This document shows positions 7,259-17,039 of a DNA stretch of 64,000 nucleotides, one piece after another. The stretch is from NCBI GenBank assembly GCA_945947915.1, contig CAMEZQ010000005.1, positions 1 to 64,000 on the forward strand. The letters run 5' to 3'. The notes under the pieces were generated by a model that was not told the origin of the DNA, ran no database searches, and saw nothing but the letters and a program-made list of their open reading frames with translations. Made by a program: the position numbers and the translations under genes. Numbering within the stretch: position 1 is the first letter of the stretch; each line of letters starts with the position of its first letter. This DNA comes from an uncultured Clostridia bacterium (GTDB taxonomy: Bacteria; Bacillota; Clostridia; Oscillospirales; Butyricicoccaceae).

Positions 7259-8077
7259 TCAGTCCTGCATCAGATGGACGTTGAGGTGGTTGTAGGTCAT
7301 GGTGACGCCGTTGCGGGCAAAGCTTTCGCGGATCTCCTCCCGCAGGGCGGCGGTGACCGTCCAGTAATCGGCGTTTTTGACCCAGACCCGGACGGTGTAG
7401 GTGATGGCACTGTCGCCGTAGTCGCTGAGCAGGACGACCGGGACCGGATCCTGCAGGATGCCGGCGCAGCTGCCGATGGCCTCGTTGAGGGCGGCCCGGA
7501 CTTTTTGGGTGGCGTCGTCGTAGGAGGCCGACACCGCAATGTCCACCCGGCGGTTGGGCTCGCTGGAATAGTTGACGATCTTGCCGGCGCTGATGGCGCT
7601 GTTGGGCACATGGATGCGCTTATTGTCGGGCGTCACCAGCTGGGTGTAGATGACGCCGGTGGTCTGCACGGTGCCCTCCTGCCCGCCGGCTTCGATATAG
7701 TCGCCCGGCTTGAAGGGATGGCTGGCCAGCAGCATGATGCCGCTTGCCAGATTGGAAAGGGAATCCTGCAGCGCCAGGGAGAAGGCCAGGCCGACCACGC
7801 TGAAGAGGGCCAGCAGAGAGGAGATGTTGATGCCCAGCGCGTCGCACAGAATGAGCAGAATGACCACCCACAGCACGGCGTTGACTGTCTTAAGGGCAAA
7901 GCGGGTCAGGCGGGCATCCAGCCGGGTGCGGGAAAAGCCCCTGTGCAGCAGCTGCAGCAGGATCTTTTTGGCCAGCAGGCAGCCCAGCAGCGTGAGCAGA
8001 GCCGAGAGGATGCCCGACAGGGTCAGGCTGCCCAGAATACCGGCAGCCGATGAAATGGTTGCGTTGACGTCGTTCAT
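7259..8077 (-). CDS. MscS family small-conductance mechanosensitive channel
   Basis: 272 residues. Three membrane segments lie at about 15-38, 55-76 and 82-112, the last (glycine/alanine-rich, QDSLSNLASGIMLL) being the pore-lining TM3. The MscS beta domain follows with HPFKPGDYIEAGG and VHVPNS-type sequence (RIHVPNSAIS), then the C-terminal alpha-beta domain. It releases osmolytes on hypo-osmotic shock. ATG 8077 is chosen because AAGGAGAAC precedes it; the frame runs 22 codons further upstream. First gene of a two-gene unit with yaaA. Confidence 0.92.
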   Translation of the reverse strand: MNDVNATISSAAGILGSLTLSGILSALLTLLGCLLAKKILLQLLHRGFSRTRLDARLTRFALKTVNAVLWVVILLILCDALGINISSLLALFSVVGLAFSLALQDSLSNLASGIMLLASHPFKPGDYIEAGGQEGTVQTTGVIYTQLVTPDNKRIHVPNSAISAGKIVNYSSEPNRRVDIAVSASYDDATQKVRAALNEAIGSCAGILQDPVPVVLLSDYGDSAITYTVRVWVKNADYWTVTAALREEIRESFARNGVTMTYNHLNVHLMQD

Positions 8078-8171
8078 AGCGTGCGTTCTCCTTTGCAAAA
8101 AACAGTTTTTGGGTATTTTTGCCGGATCTTGTCCGGCTGGCAAGGAATATTATACGAAAAGGCGCCGCCGA

Positions 8172-8201
8172 TTGCAACCGGCGGCCGGGTGGTGATATAC
8201 T
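8172..8201 (+). promoter_or_regulatory. Promoter of the C39-like gene
   Basis: TTGCAA (8172-8177), 18 bp, TATACT (8196-8201), with an extended -10 TG at 8193-8194. Confidence 0.75.
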
Positions 8202-8250
8202 GTAAAAAAGTGCCGGCCGGGCGGCCGGACGGGAAAAGGAGAATCGTCCT

Positions 8251-8850
8251 ATGCTTTATCTCAATCAGCTGGATCACCGCGGTGTACCCTACCGCCACAA
8301 CATCAAAAACGGCGGCGTCCCCCCCGAACGGCAGAATGTGGCCACCTCGGGCTGCGGCCTGTGCAGCGTGTGCATGATCGTCGACCAGCTGACCGTGCAC
8401 AGCCTGTCGGTCCCCGACTGCGCGGCACTGGCCGAGGCGTCGGGCGCCAACTGGCGCGTGGGCTGTGACATGACCATCCTGGGCCCGGCCGCCGCCCGGC
8501 GGTTTGATCTGGAATACGGCGGCACCTGGGATCCCGGGGTGCTGCGGGCCCATCTGGCGGCGGGGGGCCGTGCCGTCGCCAACGTCACCGGCGACCGGCC
8601 GGGGCATATCGGCCTGTTCAGCCATGTGCGCCATTACATCGTGCTTCTGTCGGTCGACGGCGACGAGGTCACCATCCTCGACCCCGGATATACGCCGGAA
8701 AAATACGAAGAAGAGGGCCGCCGGGGGCTGGTGCGGATCGACCCGCCCTTTATTTACTGCGATCTGGCCCGGCTGGAGGAAGACTGCCGCAATTTCAGAC
8801 CGGAATTCGCGCCCTATCCGCCCTTTCATCTGTTTAAAAGAAAGGCGTGA
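8251..8850 (+). CDS. C39-like cysteine peptidase family protein
   Basis: 199 residues with no signal peptide or membrane segment. SGCGLCSVCMIVDQ near residue 34 resembles the catalytic-cysteine helix of the papain-like C39 fold, and HYIVLLSVDGDEVTILDPG near 127-145 supplies the His and the Asp-containing strand. Members include bacteriocin-processing domains and many uncharacterised solo proteins. AAAAGGAGAA is 6 nt before ATG 8251, and a strong promoter is directly upstream. spoVAC follows after 61 nt. Substrate unknown; the fold call is moderately sure. Confidence 0.6.
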   Translation: MLYLNQLDHRGVPYRHNIKNGGVPPERQNVATSGCGLCSVCMIVDQLTVHSLSVPDCAALAEASGANWRVGCDMTILGPAAARRFDLEYGGTWDPGVLRAHLAAGGRAVANVTGDRPGHIGLFSHVRHYIVLLSVDGDEVTILDPGYTPEKYEEEGRRGLVRIDPPFIYCDLARLEEDCRNFRPEFAPYPPFHLFKRKA

Positions 8851-8911
8851 AAAAGATCTGCCGCGTATAATTTCCGCCGGACGGCGAAAAATCTTTCTGA
8901 GGTGATTTTTC

Positions 8912-9355
8912 GTGCGCATGTCCAAGGAAGAATACAGGCAGCTCTACGAGGGTCTGTCGCCCCCATCGCCCAGCTGGCGCAACGTCCCGGCGGCTTTTCT
9001 GGTGGGCGGCGCCATCTGCGCTGTGGCCCAGTTCTTCAAGAGCTTTTACACCAGCCGGGGCTTTGCCGAAAATGATGTTTCCACCCTGGTGTCCATGACC
9101 ATGGTGTTTATCGGCGTGGCGCTGACGGCCGTGGGCCTGTTCGACAAGCTGGCCAGGTTCGCCGGCGCCGGCACGCTGGTGCCCATCACCGGCTTTGCCA
9201 ATTCGGTGGCCGCTCCGGCGCTGGAATTCAAGACCGAGGGCGTCATTCTGGGCACCTGTGTCAAGATGTTTACTATCGCCGGGCCGGTGCTGGTCTTCGG
9301 CATCACGGCCAGCGTGATTTATGGGCTGTTTCTGGTGCTGATGCAGAGCCTGTAA
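8912..9355 (+). CDS. spoVAC: Stage V sporulation protein AC
   Basis: 147 residues with four or five predicted membrane segments. The block GAGTLVPITGFANSVAAPALEFKTEG is the SpoVAC signature (only the pattern is given: GTLVPITGFANS). SpoVA proteins form the inner-membrane channel that moves dipicolinic acid into the forespore and out at germination. GTG 8912 follows GAGGTGAT at 5 nt; ATG 8918 is an alternative. Unusually it is not next to spoVAD-spoVAE, which lie 5.2 kb downstream. It ends at a strong terminator. Confidence 0.93.
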   Translation: MRMSKEEYRQLYEGLSPPSPSWRNVPAAFLVGGAICAVAQFFKSFYTSRGFAENDVSTLVSMTMVFIGVALTAVGLFDKLARFAGAGTLVPITGFANSVAAPALEFKTEGVILGTCVKMFTIAGPVLVFGITASVIYGLFLVLMQSL

Positions 9356-9382
9356 GACGAAAATACCCGCTTTGGAAGCGGA

Positions 9383-9427
9383 AAGCTCCGCGGAACCGAT
9401 GGCGTTCCGCGGAGCTTTTGACGTTTT
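9383..9427 (+). terminator. Terminator after spoVAC
   Basis: AAGCTCCGCGGAAC...GTTCCGCGGAGCTT 14-bp stem, then TTGACGTTTTTG. The reverse strand also ends in a short T-run, so it may serve the LRR gene too. Confidence 0.85.
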
Positions 9428-9443
9428 TGCGCTGTATTTTGGG

Positions 9444-10379
9444 CTATGCATGTACGGGCGCCGGCGGCTCGGCAGGGAGCGCCTGGAAAGGCAGGCTGTG
9501 ATCGGCGGCGTAGTGGGCGGCGGCGGAGCCGCCGGGCGCCAGGATGCACAGATGCCGGTGGGGGCGGAAGCCCTCCAGCGACAGCTCGGTGTCGGGACTG
9601 CGGAAAAAGAGCTGCCGCAGCGCGTGGCACCCGTCGATGTCCGACCGCTCCAGCCGGGCCAGAGAGGCCGGCAGGCACAGGGACTGCAGGCTGCCGCATC
9701 CATGGAAGGTCTGGCCCTCCAGGCGGACGATGCCTTCGGGCAGGCACAGGCTGTACAGGGCGCTGCATCCGCGGAAGGCGCCGAAGTCCAGCCGGTCCAG
9801 GGAGGGACGCAGGCCGACCAGGCGCAGGCTGCGGCAGTTGTCAAAGGCCAGGCGGCCGATGGAGCGCAGGTTTCCGCCGTGGAGGATGCGCGTTCCGGAT
9901 GGATGCCAGCAGCCCATCTGCCCCAGGGCCGTGGGGTCGTCGGCCGGAACGAAGGCGCGGATGGCGCTGCCGGCAAAGGCGCGGGGGCCGATGTCGGTCA
10001 CCGTGGCGGGCAGCTCGATATACCAGCCGCCCAGCCCCTGGGGATAGCGGATGAGGGTCTGTTCGGCCTTGTCGTACAGCAGGCCCTCGCGGGCTGTGAA
10101 AAAGGGATTTTCCGGTTCGACGGCAAATTCAGTCAGACAGGGGCAGGCGTCAAAGGCGCGGGGATCGACGGTCAGCAGGGTCGACGGCAGCAGGACGGTC
10201 AGCTCGTCGTCGGTGTGGTCCGGCGTCCAGTCGGAAAAGCAGCCGGCGGCCACATGGGTGACCGGGCGTCCGTCCAGTTCGGGCGGAACGGCGGCGATGG
10301 GGCTTTTGCCCAGATAGCGGGTGACGGCCATGCGGCCGTTGGGCAGGGGCCTTGCGGTCCAGTTGTGCAGATGGGGCAT
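9444..10379 (-). CDS. BspA-type leucine-rich repeat protein (LRR_5)
   Basis: 311 residues, no signal peptide, so probably cytoplasmic. Degenerate repeats of the LRR_5/BspA type (L-P-x-x-hh-x-h-x-x-x-A-F-x-x-C) run from about residue 60 to 285: DPRAFDACPCLTEF, IGPRAFAGSAIRAF, IGRLAFDNCRSLRLV, LDFGAFRGCSALYSL, LEGQTFHGCGSLQSL. Such repeats usually mediate protein binding. GAGGTGAT precedes ATG 10379 and overlaps the antiporter stop 9 nt upstream, so it is the second gene of that operon. No partner can be named. Confidence 0.85.
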   Translation of the reverse strand: MPHLHNWTARPLPNGRMAVTRYLGKSPIAAVPPELDGRPVTHVAAGCFSDWTPDHTDDELTVLLPSTLLTVDPRAFDACPCLTEFAVEPENPFFTAREGLLYDKAEQTLIRYPQGLGGWYIELPATVTDIGPRAFAGSAIRAFVPADDPTALGQMGCWHPSGTRILHGGNLRSIGRLAFDNCRSLRLVGLRPSLDRLDFGAFRGCSALYSLCLPEGIVRLEGQTFHGCGSLQSLCLPASLARLERSDIDGCHALRQLFFRSPDTELSLEGFRPHRHLCILAPGGSAAAHYAADHSLPFQALPAEPPAPVHA

Positions 10380-10388
10380 GAGATCACC

Positions 10389-11639
10389 TCAGGATGGATT
10401 CTCCTTTGATGATAGGGCAGAACGCGCCGGAGAGCAATCGCGGGGCGGAGTTTTGGGGTCGGCCGCCAGACAGCGGGGGGCGGCCCGGTCGATGCCCCAG
10501 GCGCCGATGGGGGCGGTCACCAAAATCCCCAGTACGGCCACCGACAAAACGAGACTGCCGCAGGGCAGACCCATGGCCAGCGGCACGGCGCCGATGGCCG
10601 CCTGCACCGTCGCCTTGGGCAGATAGGCGATGACGCAGAAGACGCGCTCCCGCCGGGTCAGTCCCGCGCCGGCCGTCGAAAGCAGGACGCCGCCGGCACG
10701 CACCACCAGTGCCAGCAGCAGAAGCACCAGCGCCCGGGGGCCGGCATAGAGGGTATAGCGCAGGTCAACGGCGGCGCCCACCAGCACAAAGAGCAGCACC
10801 TCGGCCCCCGTCCACAGCGCCCCCATGCTGTCGGCCAGCCGTCTGCCGCCATGCCCGGGCAGCTGCCGCAGGACGCAGGCCATGGCGATGACGGCCAGCA
10901 TCCCCGACAGGGGCAGGCGTCCCGCCAGCATCTGCTCCAGCGCCAGCAGCAGAAAGGCGCAGGAGAGCAGCAGGATGGCCCGTACCGGGTCGCCTGCATC
11001 TCTGCCGCAGGTGGTCAAAAACCGGCGCAGCAGCAGCCCCCCAAGCAGGCCGGCGGCGATGCCGCAGACGATGGACACCGGCACCGACAAAAGGGCCGCC
11101 GCCGAAGCGCCCGTGCCGGCCGCCAGGCCGGTGAAGGTGGAAAAGAGCACCAGCACGAAAACGTCGTCCAGCGACGCGCCGGCCAGGATCATCTGGGGGA
11201 TGCCCCGGGCCGTGCCCCGGCCTTCTTCGATCAGGGCGATCATGCGGGGCACCACCACGGCCGGCGATACAGCGGCCAGCACCGACCCCATGAGGGCGGC
11301 TTCGGTATGGGTGACACCGAAAAAGAGGGGAGCCAGCACCGTGTAGGCCAGAAGCTCGCACAATGCCGGCAGAAAGGCCATGCACAGGGCGGGACGTCCC
11401 ACGGCCCGCAGGTCGCGGGGGTCGAGGGCCAGCCCGGCCTTGAGCAGGATGATGACCAGCGCCATGCGGCGAAGATCGGGCGAGAGGGTCAGCAGGGCGG
11501 CATCCAGCAGATCCAGGCCGCAGGGGCCCAGCAGAATGCCGGCGGCCAGCATCCCCACGATGCGGGGCAGACCCATCCGCCGGGCGGCTTCGCCCAGCAG
11601 CAGGCCGGCCAGAAAGACGAGAGCCAGAGCGGTCAGCAT
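10389..11639 (-). CDS. CPA-family cation:proton antiporter
   Basis: 416 residues with about 12 hydrophobic segments throughout. Features of the monovalent cation:proton antiporter fold are the N-terminal GLPRIVGMLAAGILLGP helix hairpin, the carboxylate motif ASLDD near residue 155 (the ion-binding aspartates of CPA2/NapA types), and a C-terminal inverted repeat. It exchanges Na+ or K+ for protons across the cytoplasmic membrane. Given the Na+-type c-subunit in the same window, a Na+ antiporter is plausible but inferred. It has no C-terminal RCK/TrkA domain. Confidence 0.85.
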   Translation of the reverse strand: MLTALALVFLAGLLLGEAARRMGLPRIVGMLAAGILLGPCGLDLLDAALLTLSPDLRRMALVIILLKAGLALDPRDLRAVGRPALCMAFLPALCELLAYTVLAPLFFGVTHTEAALMGSVLAAVSPAVVVPRMIALIEEGRGTARGIPQMILAGASLDDVFVLVLFSTFTGLAAGTGASAAALLSVPVSIVCGIAAGLLGGLLLRRFLTTCGRDAGDPVRAILLLSCAFLLLALEQMLAGRLPLSGMLAVIAMACVLRQLPGHGGRRLADSMGALWTGAEVLLFVLVGAAVDLRYTLYAGPRALVLLLLALVVRAGGVLLSTAGAGLTRRERVFCVIAYLPKATVQAAIGAVPLAMGLPCGSLVLSVAVLGILVTAPIGAWGIDRAAPRCLAADPKTPPRDCSPARSALSSKENPS

Positions 11640-11712
11640 GAAAATATCCTCCTGTACAAAATAAAGAGATCCGCTTGCCCCGAAAGCCCGGCACAGCGGA
11701 TGTTTGGCAGCA

Positions 11713-11765
11713 TAAAAAAAGCCGATGGCTTCTGCGCGGAAAACGCAGAAGTCATCAGCTTGAAA
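11713..11765 (-). terminator. Terminator downstream of kbl
   Basis: On the minus strand AAGCTGATGACTTCTGCG...CGCAGAAGCCATCGGCTT (18-bp stem with two mismatches) is followed by TTTTTTA. It closes the tdh-kbl transcript after the family B repeat. Confidence 0.82.
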
Positions 11766-11830
11766 AAGCGGTTTGGGCAGACGCCCGGGGAGACATTCAT
11801 TCCCCTTGATCTAAGAGGCTTCAGGCAACT

Positions 11831-12018
11831 TCAGAAAACCCGGATGCGGTTTTCTGACAGCCCGGCGGCAGTCGGAATTTAAGAATTTGTTTTTTCACGG
11901 ACACGCGCCGGGAAAAAACACCTTAACCCGCCGAGTTTTTCCGCAGAAAAACGGCGAAACCGGCCCGCAGGACGGAGCCTTTTGTCGAAGAAAACCCAGC
12001 GAAGCGGTTTTCTGACAG
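11831..12018 (-). repeat. Intergenic repeat family B, long copy
   Basis: Read on the minus strand it begins CTGTCAGAAAACCGCTTCGC at 12018, carries the hairpin AGAAAACC...GGTTTTCT, then GCGGAAAAACTCGGCGGGTTAAG and CCCGGCGCGTGTCCG, matching 47977-48075. A second inverted CAGAAAACC...GGTTTTCTG hairpin lies at 11833-11855. It directly abuts the kbl stop codon. The remaining 11640-11830 holds the terminator and the antiporter leader. Confidence 0.75.
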
Positions 12019-12021
12019 TTT

Positions 12022-13209
<1,188 letters not shown>

Positions 13210-13242
13210 AGGAATATACCCCTTTCTTGATAATGGGTCAGG

Positions 13243-14289
13243 TTATTTCTTGGTGGTCCAGTCGAGGACGACCTTGCCGGAATTGCCCGACAGCATGGCT
13301 TCAAAGCCCTTTTCAAACTCGGTGTAGTGGAAGCGGTGGGTGATCATGGGCTCCAGATTCAGGCCGCCCTGCACCATGTGCTTCATCTGATACCAGGTCT
13401 GGAACATCTTTCTGCCGTAGATGCCCTGGATGGTCAGACCCTTCATGATGATGGTGTTCCAGTCGGTCACCATGTCCTTGCCCTGCAGGCCCAGCAGCGA
13501 GATCTTGCCGCCGCACATCATGTTGTCTAGCATCTGCTTAAAGGCCGGCTGCGCGCCCGACATTTCCAGGCCCACGTCGAAGCCCTCCAGGATGCCCTGC
13601 TCCTGCATGGCGTCCTCCAGCTTTTCGCGGGCGACGTTGACGCAGCGGGTGGCGCCCAGCTTCTTGGCCAGATCCAGGCGGTAGTCGTTGATGTCGGTGA
13701 TGGTGACCGTTCTGGCGCCGGCGAACTTGGCGATGGCGGCGGCCATGATGCCGATGGGGCCGGCGCCGGTGATCAGCACGTTCTTGCCCACCAGATCCCA
13801 CATGAGGGCGGTATGGGTGGCGTTGCCGAAGGCGTCGAAGAAGGAAACGATATCGTCGGGCAGGTCATCTTCGATGGGCACGACGTTGGTGGCGGGGATG
13901 CAGAGGTATTCGGCAAAGGCACCGTCGCGGTTGACGCCGACGCCCTTTGTCTTTTCGCACCACTGGCCGTTGCCGGTGCGGCAGTTGTAGCACTGGCCGC
14001 AGACGATGTGGCCCTCGCCCGAAACGCGCTGGCCGACGGTCAGGCCGGTGACACCCTCGCCCAGCTCGGCGATCTCGCCCACATATTCATGGCCGACGGT
14101 CAGAGGCGGGTTGAGGTTCTTCTGTGCCCACTCATTCCAGTCCCAGATATGTACGTCGGTGCCGCAGATGGCGGTCTTGCGGATCTTGATCAGCACTTCG
14201 CCGGGGCCGGGCGTAGGTACGGGGACCTGGGTCAGGATCAGGCCGGGAGCCCGATCGGGCTTGACCAAAGCGTCCATCATTCTTGCCAT
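13243..14289 (-). CDS. tdh: L-threonine 3-dehydrogenase
   Basis: 348 residues, zinc-dependent medium-chain dehydrogenase. The catalytic zinc site is in [15 protein letters not shown] (Cys about 42) and GHEY (His-Glu about 68-69). The structural zinc loop has [15 protein letters not shown], and the NAD site GAGPIG near 177. The ICGTDVHIW context is typical of threonine dehydrogenase rather than other alcohol dehydrogenases. It oxidises threonine to 2-amino-3-ketobutyrate, which Kbl then cleaves. AGGAGATG lies 7 nt before ATG 14289. It has its own promoter at 14391-14363. Confidence 0.95.
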   Translation of the reverse strand: MARMMDALVKPDRAPGLILTQVPVPTPGPGEVLIKIRKTAICGTDVHIWDWNEWAQKNLNPPLTVGHEYVGEIAELGEGVTGLTVGQRVSGEGHIVCGQCYNCRTGNGQWCEKTKGVGVNRDGAFAEYLCIPATNVVPIEDDLPDDIVSFFDAFGNATHTALMWDLVGKNVLITGAGPIGIMAAAIAKFAGARTVTITDINDYRLDLAKKLGATRCVNVAREKLEDAMQEQGILEGFDVGLEMSGAQPAFKQMLDNMMCGGKISLLGLQGKDMVTDWNTIIMKGLTIQGIYGRKMFQTWYQMKHMVQGGLNLEPMITHRFHYTEFEKGFEAMLSGNSGKVVLDWTTKK

Positions 14290-14362
14290 GTTTATACATC
14301 TCCTGTAATAAAATTTTTTGACGAATCATCTGCGAATGGCCGGAAAGAACATTCGTAAGTTA

Positions 14363-14391
14363 ATTTTATCACCAAGCCCATAAAAGTGCAA
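14363..14391 (-). promoter_or_regulatory. Promoter of tdh-kbl
   Basis: On the minus strand TTGCAC (14391-14386), 17 bp, TAAAAT (14368-14363), followed by a leader of about 70 nt. Confidence 0.8.
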
Positions 14392-14568
14392 CAGGGTTTC
14401 TGCCGCGCGCCGGGGTGTTTTGTGAAAAATGCCGCCGTTTTTTTGCCCAAAGGGCCGCCGCGCGGCATAGAACGGGAAAAAACGGGCAGGCTATCCACAG
14501 GATGTTCAAAACCAAAGGGAAGGATGAGTTTATGGATACTGGAAAAACCCGGAAGGAGGCGGCGGGCC

Positions 14569-15576
14569 GTGCGGAAAAATGACGTCTATTTCTTCGAGCG
14601 GCCGGCCTGGGTGCGCACCTATTCGGCCTGCGTCGGCAAAAAAGAGGGGGAAGGCCCCCTGGGCAAATGCTTTGACGTGGTGGCCGGCGACGACCGCTTC
14701 GGACAGGAGACCTGGGAGCAGGCCGAGCGCACCATGGTGCAGACCAGCCTGAATGGAGCCATCCAGAAGGCCCGGCTGCAGCCGGGGGAGATCGGCTGTA
14801 TCCTGGGGGGCGACCTGCTCAACCAGTGCGTTTCCACCAGCTATACCGTGCGGGACATGGGCACCCGCTTTTTTGGCCTTTACGGCGCCTGCTCCACCAT
14901 GGCCGAATCGCTGATCCTGGGGGCGGCCCTGGTGGCCGGCGGCATGGAGGACCGGGTGCTGTGCACGGCCTCCTCCCACTTCTGCTCGGCCGAGCGGCAG
15001 TACCGCTATCCCCTGCAGTACGGCGGCCAGCGCACCCCCACGGCCCAGTGGACGGCCACGGCCTCCGGCTCGGTGCTGCTGACGGCCCGGCAGGAAGGGG
15101 GCCGGGTGGCCGTCACCCGCGCCATGGCCGGACGCATCTTCGACCCCGGCGTCACCGACGCCGCCAACATGGGCGCCGCCATGGCCCAGGCCGCCTTCGA
15201 GACCCTGCGGGGCTATTTTGCCACCACCGGCGAAGACCCTGCCGCCTACGATCTGATCGTCACCGGCGACCTGGCCGCCGTCGGCCGGGACGTGGTGCTG
15301 GAGCTGGCCCGGGAGGAGGGCATCGATTTTCAGGGCAGATATACCGACTGCGGCCTGCTGCTCTACGACCGGGAGGCCCAGGACGTCCATGCCGGCGGCT
15401 CGGGCTGCGGCTGCTCGGCCGCCGTGCTGTGCGGCAGCATCCTGCCCGATCTGGAGCGGGGCAGGCTGCGGCGGGTGCTTTTCTGCGGCACCGGCGCCCT
15501 GCTCAGCCCGCTGACCACCAGCCAGGGCGAGAGCATCCCGGGCATCTGCCATCTGGTCTGTCTGGAGGTGATCTGA
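14569..15576 (+). CDS. spoVAD: Stage V sporulation protein AD
   Basis: 335 residues, the usual SpoVAD length, with a thiolase-like fold that lost catalytic function and binds dipicolinic acid. Diagnostic stretches are GPLGKCFD near 24, GGDLLNQCVSTSY, GACSTMAESL, the AERQYRYPLQYGGQRTPTA block, and GSGCGCSAAV near the C-terminus. GTG 14569 has AAGGAGG 9 nt upstream and aligns with the family N-terminus (FFERPAWV). The frame is open further upstream. A 16-codon ATG frame (14532-14582) overlaps this start and may be a leader. spoVAE overlaps its stop by 1 nt. Confidence 0.93.
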   Translation: MRKNDVYFFERPAWVRTYSACVGKKEGEGPLGKCFDVVAGDDRFGQETWEQAERTMVQTSLNGAIQKARLQPGEIGCILGGDLLNQCVSTSYTVRDMGTRFFGLYGACSTMAESLILGAALVAGGMEDRVLCTASSHFCSAERQYRYPLQYGGQRTPTAQWTATASGSVLLTARQEGGRVAVTRAMAGRIFDPGVTDAANMGAAMAQAAFETLRGYFATTGEDPAAYDLIVTGDLAAVGRDVVLELAREEGIDFQGRYTDCGLLLYDREAQDVHAGGSGCGCSAAVLCGSILPDLERGRLRRVLFCGTGALLSPLTTSQGESIPGICHLVCLEVI

Positions 15577-15932
15577 TGGAATATCTGCGCGCCTTTCTGT
15601 GCGGCGGCCTGATCTGCGCCTTTTCCCAGGTGCTCATCGACCGCACCCGGCTGACGCCGGCCCGCATCCTCACCAGCTATGTGGTGCTGGGGGTGGTGCT
15701 GACGGCTGTGGGGGTCTACGAGCCCATCGTCCGGTGGGGCGGCTGCGGCGCCACAACGCCCCTCTTCGGCTTCGGCTACGCCATGGCCAAGGGGGTCAAG
15801 ACGGCGGTGGAGCAATACGGCATCGTCGGGGCCCTGTCGGGCGGCCTGGCCGCGGCCGCCGGCGGTATTTCGGCGGCCGTCTTTTTCTCCCTGCTGGCCG
15901 CCCTGTTCTTCAAATCCAAAAGCAAGGATTAA
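15576..15932 (+). CDS. spoVAE: Stage V sporulation protein AE
   Basis: 118 residues with four predicted membrane helices. The motif Q-V-L-I-D-R-T-R-L-TPARIL and GYEPIV-like VYEPIV, followed by GFGYAMAKGVK, match SpoVAE (the SpoVAEb part). Its ATG overlaps the spoVAD stop (TGATG). It acts with SpoVAC and SpoVAD in dipicolinate transport. The SpoVAF/SpoVAEa genes seen in Bacillus are absent here, as in many Clostridia. Confidence 0.92.
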   Translation: MEYLRAFLCGGLICAFSQVLIDRTRLTPARILTSYVVLGVVLTAVGVYEPIVRWGGCGATTPLFGFGYAMAKGVKTAVEQYGIVGALSGGLAAAAGGISAAVFFSLLAALFFKSKSKD

Positions 15933-15976
15933 AAAGCGCCCCGCGTGCATCGGCACGCGGGGCGCTGGATTTTTGG
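15933..15976. terminator. Shared convergent terminator
   Basis: AGCGCCCCGCGTGC-ATCG-GCACGCGGGGCGCT, a perfect 14-bp stem. On the minus strand it is followed directly by TTTTTAATCC, on the plus strand by GGATTTTTGG, so it serves both spoVAE and the convergent gene. Confidence 0.88.
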
Positions 15977-15994
15977 AATGGGATCCGGCCGGCT

Positions 15995-16891
15995 TCAGAA
16001 GGTCTCCAGGTCGTTTAAAAGCTCGGCCAGCTGGCCGCTCAGGGTCTCGCGGTGGAAGCGGTGCAGGCGTCCGGCGGCCATACGGCGCAGCTCTTCAAAA
16101 TTCTCCTCAATAAACTCGGAGAGGCCCCCCATCAGGAAGTCGATCGTGTCTTCGCAGAAGCTTCCGTCGGTCACATGCATATAGTGCAGCACCACGATCC
16201 CTTCCTTGGTGCAGCGGAAGCTGCCGAAGGGCAGTTCATCGTTGATGTCGTTGATCCGGCTGGTCAGCACCATCCGGTAGAGGGGGTCGACCGAGATGGG
16301 CAGACGGACCTCGAAAATGATGGATGTTTTGACGACCGTCAGCAGGAATCGTGCCAGGCAGCTCTTCAGCTTGAAGGGCAGTTCATAGCGGACGGGCTTT
16401 TCCTCTTCGGGCGTGCGCACATAATATATGCCCTTGGCCTGGAGATACGCTTCCAGATCTTCGGCCAGCGAAGCGGCTATCAGATCTCCGGCTTCGGAGT
16501 GCAGGCGCAGAAGCTCGCGGAGTTCTTCATCGTCCGGCAGCAGCTCATCCGGGTCTTCCTGTGCCAGCCAATCCGGGATCTCACCGTCGAATTCAAAGTC
16601 GTCTTCCAGATCATATCCGGGGCCGTCTTCAAGGCCGTCTTCAAGGCCGTCTTCCGCCGGCGCTTCTTCTTCCGTCAGCTGCTCTTCCAGCCGGCGGAAG
16701 AGGGCGGCCTGGTGGCTGCGCAGGCAGGCGCGGACGGCTTCGTCGACGGTGTCTTGATCGGCGTCGGGCGGCAGCGTTTCCTGCTTTTCCCGCAGCAGCA
16801 GCAAAAGGTCGTTCATATCGGGTGAAAGATGCTCGTCGTTTTCCAGGGAGCAGATCAGATCGTTCAGCTTATCAATAGGCGCAGCAGGCAT
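15995..16891 (-). CDS. Acidic hypothetical protein with YbjN-like C-terminal domain
   Basis: 298 residues, not firmly recognised. Residues 1-75 are helical, 80-130 form a very acidic linker with a small direct repeat (GLEDGLEDG, from a 12-bp DNA repeat near 16621-16650), and the rest resembles a YbjN/type III chaperone-like alpha-beta domain (LPISVDPLYR, NDINDELPFGSFRC, DGSFCEDTIDFLMGGLSEF). No signal peptide or membrane segment. AAGGAG sits 8 nt before ATG 16891; the frame continues 11 codons upstream. It ends at the convergent terminator and appears monocistronic. Function unknown. Confidence 0.6.
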   Translation of the reverse strand: MPAAPIDKLNDLICSLENDEHLSPDMNDLLLLLREKQETLPPDADQDTVDEAVRACLRSHQAALFRRLEEQLTEEEAPAEDGLEDGLEDGPGYDLEDDFEFDGEIPDWLAQEDPDELLPDDEELRELLRLHSEAGDLIAASLAEDLEAYLQAKGIYYVRTPEEEKPVRYELPFKLKSCLARFLLTVVKTSIIFEVRLPISVDPLYRMVLTSRINDINDELPFGSFRCTKEGIVVLHYMHVTDGSFCEDTIDFLMGGLSEFIEENFEELRRMAAGRLHRFHRETLSGQLAELLNDLETF

Positions 16892-16988
16892 GGTACAGTC
16901 TCCTTTTCCGTAAGTTTTGATCACATCCCAAGGATACCGCGGCCGGCGGAAGAAAACAAAGCCGGGGCGGAGTTTGAAAGTCGGCGCG

Positions 16989-17022
16989 AAAAAAGCCCGG
17001 CATACCGAAGCATGCCGGGCGG
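16989..17022 (-). terminator. Terminator of prfB
   Basis: On the minus strand GCCCGGCATGC...TATGCCGGGC stem followed by TTTTTT, 18 nt past the prfB stop. Confidence 0.88.
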
Positions 17023-17039
17023 GACTGTCCGATCTGTTT

